In this document: piece after piece, positions 35,337-46,600 of the stretch
How the letters are laid out: each line of letters opens with the position of its first letter
Numbering within the stretch: the stretch's first letter is position 1
NCBI GenBank assembly: GCA_949825025.1
Contig: OX463778.1
Coordinates: 13,850,171-13,914,170 of the forward strand
Source of the DNA: Siphlonurus alternatus
Lineage: Eukaryota > Arthropoda > Insecta > Ephemeroptera > Siphlonuridae
Length of the DNA stretch: 64,000 nucleotides
Reading direction: 5' to 3'
Notes under the pieces: generated by a model
Told to the model about the DNA's origin: nothing
The model's input: the letters and a program-made list of their open reading frames with translations, nothing else
Databases searched by the model: none
Position numbers and translations under genes: made by a program

Positions 35337-36257
35337 CGAGGGTCGTATGATAAGTTCCTTAAGTCGTATAGAAAAAAATCCAGCGAGATAAAATTAACAA
35401 CTGTACCGACTTAAGTGATATTTCAATAGGTCAGATACAAATTTTTACCCCGATATATCACTTATATTAATTTCTGGGGGTCAGTTTTCGTGAAGCTCCC
35501 TCAAAATTGACTAAATTTGAACTTTGAACCAGTATAACACCCACTGCTGTGATATTCCAGGGATGTTTTTTTATCTTTGGTATTGCGCCGTGATCGAATG
35601 ATCTATTCTGTGCCACCAGACACCGCAAATAGTTTGATTTTTGCTTTAAAAACAAGCAATTATGAAATTTCATGGACCGTCACCACCCTTTTTTTGGGCC
35701 TTAAAAAGCTCATTTGCGGCACCCCTAACGCGGCAAGTTTTTTCGTCGTAATTTTTCATTGGAGATGTAATATAAGTATATCATTAGAAAGCCCATGATC
35801 TCTGCTATTTGCTGATGTTACATAAGACTGTCTGTATTCAAAATTTTGTGTATTTTTTTAATGAAATCTTAAATGACAGATGATTTTGGCCAAACAGTGA
35901 AGGGTACACTTCAGTGAGGCATATATCCTATTAAAAATTTAGGTAACAAATAAACAGCACTATAGAGCCTGATAGAGTAAGGTTTTCTGATGTTTTCACG
36001 AGATTTTCATGAATTTCCCATGCATCAACTTTTTTCTGCAACAGATATTGAAACTGGTAAAAAGTACTAATTTTTGGTCAAATTTTAATTTCCCGACCGT
36101 GCTTCACGAAAACTGACCCCCAGAAATTAATATAAGTGATATCGGGGTAAAAATTTGTATCTGACGTACTGAAATATTACTTAACCTGGTACAGTTGTTA
36201 ATTTTATCTAGCCGGATTTTTTCTATACGACATAAGGAACTTATCATACGACCCTCG
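35337..36257. mobile_element. Mariner-like element, non-autonomous, ~180-bp terminal inverted repeats
   Basis: Flanked by TA (35335-35336 and 36258-36259). The ends read CGAGGGTCGTATGATAAGTT, close to the GAGGGT...AAGTTC ends common among mariner elements. Inverted ends stay complementary for about 180 bp, through TTTCTGGGGGTCAGTTTTCG. The ~560-bp interior has no transposase frame (no long ORF, no D,D34D pattern seen). Confidence 0.75.
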
Positions 36258-36678
36258 TAAATATAAAAACTGTGTAATATTATTATAAGACTTAAAACAT
36301 ATATATAATATTATCTGTATCAAACAGGAAAGTGAGCTCGAGTTTAATAAAAAAAATTAAAGGTATCAAAACAATTTTTTTGCCGTTTGTAAACAAATCT
36401 TTTCAATGATTCATTAATATTTTTCATTTTTAGATTAATGAAATTCTACTTGAAAATAAATTATATAAATTCCCTCTAAGTTTTTAATTTGAGACTTTTG
36501 TAATTACAAAACGCTCAAAATTAATTTCATACAATTATTTATTGTTTTTTTTTTAGAAATAAATTTACGCATTATAAGAAATCTGTGTCAAAAAAAGTAA
36601 ATAATTAAATATGTTAAATTATATATGGTTTCAACAAATTTTAAGTTAAATATAATTCTTAATTCTCTTAAGTTCAAT
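36258..36678. other. 3' flank of the lectin gene
   Basis: AT-rich. On the minus strand an AATAAA (TTTATT on plus at 36538-36543) lies ~136 nt past the lectin stop codon and is the likely poly(A) signal. Confidence 0.45.
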
Positions 36679-39600
36679 TCACTCGGCGTTCAAGGTGACA
36701 TTGGTGTTTGCCGGGAAGCCCAGCTTGAGGTTCCTCTGGATTCTCTCGAGTGCGCGGCCCGTGGAGTTGTCCTCCACCTCACACACGTAATGTTGTTGCT
36801 TGGCGCAGTCCGCCCCCACCAGTCCGTAGCCCCGCAGAGCCGCGTCGTAGCCCAGCAGCAAACAGCGGCCCGTGCCACGAATCTCCTGCTGCTTGCCGGG
36901 CTTCTTGTGTCCGCCAGTTGCAGACACAGGCCGCCCACTGTTCGCCCAGATCCACAGCAGTCCGGGATTCAGACCGCCCGTCCAGTAGCTCTTGTCTGCA
37001 GGCATTGCAGAGAGAAAATTGTTGCAATTTATTGAATTTATACTTCGATATAATGGTCCGTACAATGGATAAATTATACAATTAATTTAATTCTAATGAA
37101 GTAGGAAGTGCTGATCATATATTTGTGTATTATAGAATAAGCAAATAAATACCGCCGCGCGCGTTTATAAAAAATGCAGTGTCATGCAGCGGCTATAACT
37201 GTTAAGGTAGAGATAATACGGATCAGCTGGCCCAATGCAAGCTAAAAAAATCACATTCATAAAAATTATGAAAAAAAATTAAAATGTTCTCCTCTATATC
37301 CCCTATCAGTACTTCAGTAGGTAAAATATCAGGTATATATAAAAACGAGCTAGTTTTCGAGTTATTATATAATAATTTCTAAAGTTGACTAATTTAACAT
37401 GGAAGTTTTCCTTTTTAGCATTAATTGGGCCAGCTGATCCGTAAATATTAATAATAAAATATAATATTGTACATATTTTCTCTTTTGCATGCATGTAAGG
37501 ATGTGTTGAACATTAAAAAAAATCAATGTTTTGAAACATAATCATATTTATGTCTCTCTGCGTAACATTTTACTCCCTCCCGCGGGGCAAAAGGTCGAGT
37601 CTAACTGACGACCAAAAAGGATATTATTTCTACTCCATACTGTCGACACTCACCCCTGAGGTGCGCGTGCGCCTTGAGGTGTGTCACGATGTCCTGGGTC
37701 TCCTCGACGGTCTCCAGCTCGGCCAGCGCGCCCCCCGAGCCGAGCGCCTTGCACGCCGCGGCCGCAACCTGCCAGTCCGCCAGAGCACCGCCCCCGCCCC
37801 GCCGAATTGGCACCGCTTCGCTGCTGAAGTGGTAACACCCGCCCGCGGCCCGCGTGAAGTTGGCAGGGCATGGGTCAGCCTCTGTCGCGGTTAACAAAAG
37901 TAAAGATAAATTTTAGAAGGTTTATAATTTTAAATTAAAAAATTTATGAATTGTAAGTGATATTGTGATAATTAAGTATAAAATTCCGGAAATGATAAAC
38001 ACACGTGCATATGCAGTGTAGCATGCAAAAAATAATAGTATTTGTCATTATCAATCAATACTGCAATGTACATAACCCTATTATAGCTGCTATATTAGCT
38101 AACTATTATATCAATTAAGGAAACTGATTCCCTATATACATTATTGAGTTCTAAATCTATCGACTGGGACAGACGACTCACTCTCTCCAGGCTGCTGGTG
38201 TTGTGCTCCGCTCGCTCCCTGACCCGCCATCACATGGTAGAGCAGGTCTTCGGTGCGCCGCAGTCGCTTCTCGATGAAGTCCAGGCGGTACGCCATTTTC
38301 TCGATGGCACTCAGCAGGTACAGGTCGGTCTCGCTCACCTCGCCGCGGTCCCGCAAGTTGCCCCCTCCTCCTCCCGAGGAAGATTGTGGCACTGGACGCA
38401 TCTTCATCACCTTGTCCTCGCGGTCAGCTAGACAAGAAATGTAATTGTGTGACAATCGACAATCGACAAAGAAGGCGGGTCAATGAGGTGATCCCTTTCC
38501 AAAAATAATATTTTAAAATAATATCAAAATAACCCCCCAATGCATTCGTCGTTCCCTTAGCGCCTCAAACTTGATCATTAAGAACATTGCGTGTACGTGC
38601 ATGGTAGCTATAGCTAGGCCCGGGCACCTCTCTGCTCCCCAATGATGCGGCCGAAGTAGTGGATCAAGCTGAAAACTATATAATTTAATTTTTCATGATT
38701 TTTCTTAAACTTGGAATTATAAAAAGACTTTTACCTTTTACTAGAAAATGCTCATTATATTTTATAAACAAGACAAGTGACATAATATATTTTATGCTCG
38801 AATCTCTTTTAACATATGATGTGTATATTATGAAAGTGTCACTAAAAATTAGTCACGCAGAGTAAGTACTAAATATTATATAATAAAATTATTTAAAACA
38901 GGATTAAATTAATTGATAATAATATTAATAATAATGAAGACTTTGTGTTATAAAAGGACATGCAGTAACATTAAAAATTAATTGCAATTAAGAAATGCTG
39001 TTTGTACTATATATTTTACGTTTCAGTATTTAACTCGTGCATATACTTATTATATGAACAACCACATGCAGAGTGTATTATATAATTTTAAAAAAATTAT
39101 TCACCGTTAATTATATTACAATGAAATTACGAAATTATTGTGGTTGGCTAATATTGATATTAAAACGAGGTGAACTCTTTCACGTCATTCTCCGGGTACC
39201 ACGATGATATATACTTTTTAAGTAATTCACTTTTAATTAACAGAGGGGCACATTTAATATATTCCTTATTCGCATACATACATGATTATATTTTATGTAG
39301 TATAATATATTACTTTTTCTAATTTTCATCGGAGCATTTTTTTTTTTTTAAATATTTGTAACACAAGTGAAAAAAGGAAAAGTGTCACCTAACTATATGT
39401 AATATATGTATACGTACTCTATTTAGCACGCGTAATGAAAGTGACCTTGTGATCCTTGTAGAGTGAAGTAAGCTAGAGGATTTTCCTATTGCAAATGTCA
39501 TTACAGCTGACGAGGTTAACACGTCAAAATCTGACTTTCGTCATCTCAAAAACATCGTATACTAATATAATATGAATCTTCCATGATATATATTTTTAAT

Positions 39601-39963
39601 ACCTTATAATAATAATGCAATCGTATCATAATGTTTGAGTTCGGAAAAAAAATAATAATAACTACTTGCCATCATTAAGTTTCGATGAGCTAGCTACAAA
39701 AACATTCAAACAACAATTCTGATATATATTATAATACCATGCAGAAAAACAAGATACCAGATATAATATACCCTCATTATGAGAACTTAATTGTAAAGAG
39801 CGCAAAACATCAATTGAACTCGGAACTTTCGTCATGAACGACTTGTTTTACCAAAGAAATTATTAATCATGAGGTAATTTGATGTAACAAAAAACTCACC
39901 ATCATCAGCTAAATTTGAAGCACAGTAACAAATTAAGAGGAGCAAGATAGTAAGCCTCTCCAT
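36679..39963 (-). CDS. Secreted C-type lectin domain protein (four exons, complete)
   Basis: Extracellular protein with one C-type lectin-like domain. Exons on minus: 39963-39900, 38427-38182, 37881-37654, 36995-36679; phases join (855 nt, 284 aa). I chose the Met at 39963 because it gives a clean signal peptide (MERLTILLLLICYCASNLA); Mets further upstream in the frame would only lengthen its front. Next comes a Gly-rich linker and a probable coiled coil (DLYLLSAIEKMAYRLDFIEK) that could mediate oligomerisation. The CTLD starts CPANFTRAAGGCYHF, has ALAELETVEE and YWTGG, then LLWIWANSGRPV, and closes with DCAKQQHYVCE. No EPN or QPD sugar-binding triplet nor a classical WND motif is evident, so calcium-dependent sugar binding is doubtful. 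The stalk plus CTLD layout resembles arthropod lectins; ligand unknown. Confidence 0.85.
37202..37441. mobile_element. Rearranged TTAA-family element in lectin intron 3
   Basis: It sits between the lectin exons at 37654-37881 and 36679-36995, in intron 3. TTAA at 37202 begins TTAAGGTAGAGATAATACGG, as in 4769-5081. The interior (AAAATGTTCTCCTC to AAGTTGACTAATTTAACATG) matches one arm of 26247-26603. The right end has only an internal inverted match (GGCCAGCTGATCC), with no terminal repeat or TTAA. A chimera or a deleted copy. Confidence 0.65.
38428..39899. other. Lectin intron 1, AT-rich
   Basis: About 1.47 kb between lectin exons 1 and 2. No repeat boundary, frame or RNA gene was recognised. 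Confidence 0.5.
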
Positions 39964-40671
39964 GACTGCTGGAAACATCGGACTGAAGCTGCTACTAAGT
40001 GAGCGGGTTTCCCCGACTATCATGCAGGCGGTAGACACTCTCTCTGCATCCTCCTGGGGGTCACTGACCCACTAACCCAAATGGAGAACACAAAGAAAGT
40101 AATCCACACCCTGCAAACCTTTATTGTCTTTTGCTTTAAAAATTACAAGAAAAAAAGGAAAGTATGTAAATAAATAAATTCAAATATTGTTTTTTTTACA
40201 GTTTTTATTTAAAATATAATGTCTTACAATATAATAGATTATTACACATTTCATATAAACATAAAAATTATAACTATTTATAGTAAAAATTCAGACCATT
40301 TACAAGATATAATTATTATATACTCTACCTTTTTAGAAGCAACTTAGAAATAATTTACATTAATTTTCAGCTCACGTTATAATATTGAATACTGATTTAA
40401 ATTCATTGTCACACCTGCTTGTGATATATTATATTGATCGAGTTTTACTTCGCAGTTCATTGTCAGAGATTATATGGAATTCTAATTCGTATAATTAATC
40501 ATTCAGGGATTAAATACTGATTCACAGTTCATTGTTCATTCAGTAATGATTTTGAGTACTGATTTTCAGGTCATTGTTAACAGATTTTATTTACAGCTCG
40601 GTCATCGTTAAGATTTGGCTTATTTACAGCTCGGTCACATTGAGTCACGGTCTACTGGTCAGCGAGATCAC
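39964..40671. promoter_or_regulatory. Interval between the lectin start and the cadherin stop
   Basis: Both genes are on the minus strand, so this ~700 bp should hold the cadherin 3' UTR with a candidate AATAAA (TTTATT on plus at 40586-40591) and the lectin promoter. A local imperfect repeat of TTCATTGT-like motifs occurs at about 40400-40580. The assignment is positional only. Confidence 0.4.
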
Positions 40672-43600
40672 TCAGAAGTAGACGGTGAGATTTGGTTCGT
40701 TGTGGCTGCTTAGCGGGGTCACGCTCACGTCGGGGTCCAGCTCAGTCTGCAAATATACGTCAATATTTTAGCCTGGGCAAGTGCAGGGAGAAGAAACAAA
40801 TGTATTTCAAAGCTGATGATAAATGAGGTCGTAAATAAAACCAGTGCAAAAAAATTTAAATTGAAAAGATTGCATTAATTCACTGGAAAAAATATTATGC
40901 GAAAAAATTGTATTGTATTTGTTGATAAAAACTTAAAAGGCTAGCTTTGATACCGATTTTACCAAAATTGCATATCAATTATAAGGTTATGCATTTTTTA
41001 ATTATATATTAATGAAGATCTATAGCTAACAGTAAAGGTTAACTGGAGCTAACTTGTGAGAGTGACATCCTGACATCGTTTGAACGTGATAAAAAATTGT
41101 TATAATAGTGGTTGGTCATATCACTTAGTTGTAACAGATTTGATTATATCGTCCCTCGTCCGGAATAATGAGCTGTCTGCCTACCATGATGTTGCAATAA
41201 TGAGCTATACGGGAATTTCATGTTTACATTTTTACATTTTTGGTAGCACGGAGATGCCCGAAGCTGCCCAAAGATCTTCGGGATGTATAGGCAGAAAATC
41301 CTATGCTGTGCGTGTTTATGTAACTCACAACATCTCTTTTCTAATAATAGTTTTTGGTCGCCAAATATTTTTTTTCACTATAATAGCATTGGTTCTTCTT
41401 GTCACCATTTATGAAAGAAAATTCTATGAAAAATTATGTGAATAGTCAGGAGAAATTAATTTCGAGACCAACTTTAGCACGTATCTGCTATGTCACTGAC
41501 AATGTTTTGCCTATACACAATCGTGAGTTATATTGTTTTGTGACGTATGGTGAAAGACCCTTTATTTTTGGTAAGCGCAATTATGAGCTTTATTGTATAT
41601 CGATTTACAGCTCATAATTGCGCTCTAATAGATAGCTCAGTATTGTAACAAAAATAAAATCGTGGCAAGCAGATAGCTCATTATTCCGGACGAGGGACGA
41701 TATACAAAAATTTATTTTTTAAAAGTATTTTAATGATTTTTTATTGAAAGTCCTGTCTTTTTGTCCAATCTAAATTAATATAATATATAAAATTGACTAT
41801 TAATGTGACGTACCCTACGCCGCCCACCACCCGGACTCTCACTGACGGAGCCCGCGTTCTCGTCGTCCCAGCTGAGCTTCTTGACGCGGCGCGGGATGGA
41901 GCCACGTGGCCACGACACCTTGGGCGGAGCGGCGGGCGCAACCTGGCGAGGTGGCATTCCTCCGGACAACATGTTGGTGCTCAGGCCTCCTGCGCCGTTC
42001 AGACTTCCTGTAACACCATCAGTTAACACTGTTAATTATAAAATACAATAAAAATAGACTGATAACACGTAAGGAACAGTAAAAATTAAATATTTCTTCA
42101 ATTTTACACTAAATATTGAACATGTACGTCCGACCAAGTAGATCATCTCGCCGTGAGGAAATGCACCAAAAATGAGCTGTTTTTAAAATTATTAAAAAAA
42201 AAAGTAATCGTGTTCCTCCTGCGTATGTAATCCACTATAAATAATTAAATATAAATTTGAACATCCACTAAATTTGGATGCTGAACAAGTTGCCTAACCT
42301 TAAGGCGGAATTTTCTCTTAAAATACAATCAGAACATTAAATTATATGCCCTCGTCATTAAATCATATATCCTAATTACATGCTAAAATACCGTAAAGGC
42401 TGACACATATTCTAACACTTAAGTGCGAGAAGAGGCTGTAACAAGTGTAGATGCAGTCTTTTCCTCAGAAATATCCTTCTCGCTATAATAGTAAATGCCA
42501 GCAGCGTCAATGTGTATGTTTCAAAGTTTGAACAAGTCCATTTTAATTTTTAAACGATACAATTATTAACGTGATTATAATTAATTAATTGTTCAGAGCA
42601 AGCATTGTCTAAAGCAGAGCCATCTGTTACACCCCTTACAATTTGCATTATAATTATCTTGATGTATACGATTGGTATTTTTTTTTATTTAATTATTGTC
42701 ACGTATACATTTTAGTATACAGCTGTAGGTATAATTAAAGAAAGAACATTGTATGAATGTCAAGGTCTCACGTTTCACGGTTGCGGTGTACAGAGCCGGG
42801 ATGTCGCTGGCCCCGAGCGCGTGTCTGCTGCCCGGGACGCCCCCGAACAGCGGGTTGTCCATCTTGGCCGGCGCCAGCTTCTCCTGGTTGTCACCAACCA
42901 TCCCCGGTCGCTTGCTGTGGCGCTTGCTGAAACGTTCATGTGGTTAAGGAGAGCAGGAGAAGTTGCCTACGTGCCAGAAGTATTTATTTAAAAAAAAAAT
43001 TACTGCATGATTTTTTTTTTTTTTTATTTATTTAAGAATTAAATGTTTCAAATCACTAATATTTAAGACAAAAACATGTTTCTCGCTGACTAAGCGTATC
43101 ACTGCTTTTTCCCATATATATATTATATTATATTTATGTATAGCAAGAACAACTAGTCTATTTTTACACCTCGTTCTGTTTAAAATTTGCAGGTCACAAG
43201 GTCCCCCCCTGGTAATGTCATTGATCAAGAAAGACTACATAGGTATTGATTTTAAAATGTTTTTTTTTTTTCATTTCTACAAAGAATCCGAGAAGTGCAT
43301 TGGTTCTGCACATGGCGGTGCGGCGAACTCACTGTTTGCAGATGTAGACGAGCAGCAACGCCACGACGAGCCCCAGCAGCCCCAGCAGCGAGCCGAGCAC
43401 CGTGGCGAGCAAGGCGGGCCGGCTGGCGTTCTCTCCCTCGACCGCCGCGGCCCCTCGCAGACCCACCGCCTCGGGGAACACCACGGTGATCGGAACCGAG
43501 GCCTGAGGAGCAACTTCGGGTCACTTCGACTCACATATTGGACCGTTAAGTCATTGAGAAAAGGAAATCAATAATTTCTTCAAGAAGAAAACTAGTAAAA

Positions 43601-46600
43601 TTATTGAAAACATCGGTCAAATATACTTTTTGAAATTATTTTTTAATTTCCTAATACTCCTTGTTTACGTTCTTTTTAGTTTTTTTAATAATTAAATAAA
43701 AATTTTCAAACATGCAAGTTTGATTTTTTACTATATTTTTATAATTTTAGATTTAGAAACGAAGACTGTGTAAAAATATCAAAATAATGGTACTTAGTGG
43801 TTACACATTACATTTTAGCATTTTGCATTCCGGGTTCTTAATAGGACCAACACACACCTGTCTGGGCGGCTGCCCACTGTCCATGGCCACGGCAACGAGG
43901 TGCGCCGTGCTGGCGTTGAGGAGCTCTGGTCGCGCCATCGTCAGCTCACCCTTCTCGTTGATGCTGAACGCCCTGCAGAACGGAGAACGTTATTGGACAC
44001 TGGAGAACCTAAGTGTTGCATACATCGACAAGGAGATTAGAGAGTGAAGTTGTCTGAGAACTTGGATACAAATTAAATTGATAGAAGGTCATAAATGATG
44101 TGGCCTTATAGTGAAGTTGAAGTCAGTTTAAAAAAATTGCAAGTATTCTAATAGATCTATATGTAAACTTTGCCAGTGCATACTTTCGACACTTGATCGA
44201 CCTTATGTCCAAGTGCATAAGGAAATGGAGTGTAGAAAAACTTCACAGTTCAGGGTTTAAGGACAGTCTTTATTATAACATATTCTGTTGTTATTTAGAG
44301 CTCTCACAAATATTGCAAGATAAGAGGTTGAATTAGATCAATTGACCAAAAAATGTTATTGAAAAAAGTGCTGAGAAAGCATATATTAAATAATTTGCGT
44401 TAATGTGAGCTGTAATACCATTCTATTAATTGTATTTGTGCTTCTGTTTAAGTTGAAGGGTTTAAATTTGTTTTTGCTTATTTTTGTTTGTTTTTGTTTT
44501 TATCTTTTGTTAATGTTATTAATGTATTGTTTTGTATTGTTATTTTTAATAAATATAGGTAATTTTGTTTAAGCTTACTATACGTGTTGAATAATTGTAT
44601 GTAACTCAGTTCCAACCGATAGGGCTTCATTTAGGGCCTTGGTTGGGCTGTATTTGTACACAATTTAATAATAAAAACTTAAAAAAAAAAAGATGTTTTT
44701 ATTCCACGACACAACATTGAAAATTACCTGGCGGACGGTCCTCGCAGCTCGAGGGCGATGCGGTCCCCGTAGTCACCGTCAGCCACTTCGACCTTGCCCA
44801 CCTGTGTACCGGCAACGGGCAGTCGACGCCCGTTCACCCGGAAGTCGTACTGGGGGTACCGGAAGCGAGGGTCCCAGTCGTTGACGTTGAGAACGCGCAC
44901 CTCCACTCTTGCACTCGCGTTCTGCGCACCATCAGCATAGTTAGCACCACAGGACAAGGGGAACAAGTCGGTTCTTTATGGTAATTAAGTTATACTTAAT
45001 GGGGGCGATTCAAGAAAGACAGAATGTTATCCAGGTTTCTTATTATATATCCACGGTGAGCCTAATTCAATGACAATAAACGTGGTTAGTGAGAAACCTG
45101 GATAATTTAATTCCTTCGTGAATCGCGTGCATTAATGACTCTAAATTGAAATAACGTAAAGCATGCATTAATATCAAAATTTAAGTTTTTAAAATACGAT
45201 TTGAAATTAAAATAGTTCATCATAGTGCTAACAAAAATTGAAGATATTATTTCAACATTTTTAACAATATTAAGTTAAAGCGTCGTTTCTGAATTTCAGG
45301 TCCAGATTTTTCAATAGCTAGGCAGTTTGCACGTACCATGATGCCGTCGGTGGCGTGCACGTAGAAGGAGTACTTTTGTCGCAGCTCGTAGTCGAGCGGC
45401 CTCAGCAGCGACACGTCACCTCCGGGGGACACCGCGAAGTTACCGCCCTTCTCGCCGGGCTCCTCTACCCACAGCCGCACGCGCTGTAGTCGACAAACGT
45501 GGGGTTATATCGGTGAACACACGTTTTGTATTTCAGTATTTTCAGTAATAATTGTTGCATGAAGAAGCATGGATGATAGTTGTAAAATTGTTTTCTGACC
45601 AGCAAAATCATGTAATCGTATAATAATTTCATAATTTCCATATAGAGCGTATCACTCTGGCTGAATTTCAGGACTAAATATACAGTTAAATGTTCGTTTT
45701 ATCAGCATATTAATAAATATTATTATGTTATAGTCATAATATATATGTCTGTCTAACTCACAAGTATATAAGAAGAAGAAACAACGCAAGGTATTAATTG
45801 TTTAGTTTGTTACCTTGTCTCCAGGTCGCGAAGTAAGCAGGGTGAGCAGCGAGCTCCCTACTGGCAGACTCTCGAGGGCGCTGGCCGAGTAGTCGCGCTG
45901 GAGGAAGGTGAGCATCTCGGAGCCTCGCGCGCCCGCCCGGGACACGGTGAACGTAGCAAGCGAGTAGCGGTCGGGGTTGTCGTGCTGCGACGCCTGTAGG
46001 AGGGGTTACAGTCAGCTGGACTTTATTGATATTTTTGTTATGTAGTTGCAGTGTCAATTCATACACTGAGGACGCATCTTAAAATTGAAATAAAATTATG
46101 CCCTCAACTCGTGTTGTTTTAATTTATTGAATTTTAATTTAAATGTTGTTTTTTTACATGCAATATACTGATTCTTATTATTTTTAAGGGTTATTCACAG
46201 AAAAATTAGGCAACTTACCGGCTGTTAATTAGCACAGATTTTAGCCTAAAAATTTTTAATGATAAATTTTATATACAATTCCAACGCAAAATCGAGTACT
46301 AAAAATGGTACTAAAGTTATGTTAACGATAACTGGATACTATATGATGGAGACGGGACATTACAGTTGTCCTTATTTCATTGAGACAACACACATTCGAA
46401 GACTTGTAACTGTCCCGCCAGCGCTCGTCGTGTCCCCCAGCGATGTGCACAGTTAGAGACTCACCCGCACGACCAGCGTGGCCGGCTGCAGCAGGTCATC
46501 GTCCGAGACTCCGCGACGAAGCACCACCTTGCCCGTGGTCTGACCGATGTCGAAGAACCGGTAGTCGCCAGTCGCTGGAACACGATTATCGCAGCAGTTT

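Noticed and set aside
35467..35798. Remnant transposase in the mariner-like element
   Set aside because: Frames are short, on both strands, and show no catalytic Asp pattern.
41080..41445. 121-codon frame as a membrane protein gene
   Set aside because: It starts outside and runs through the left end of the TA-flanked element; no domain recognised.
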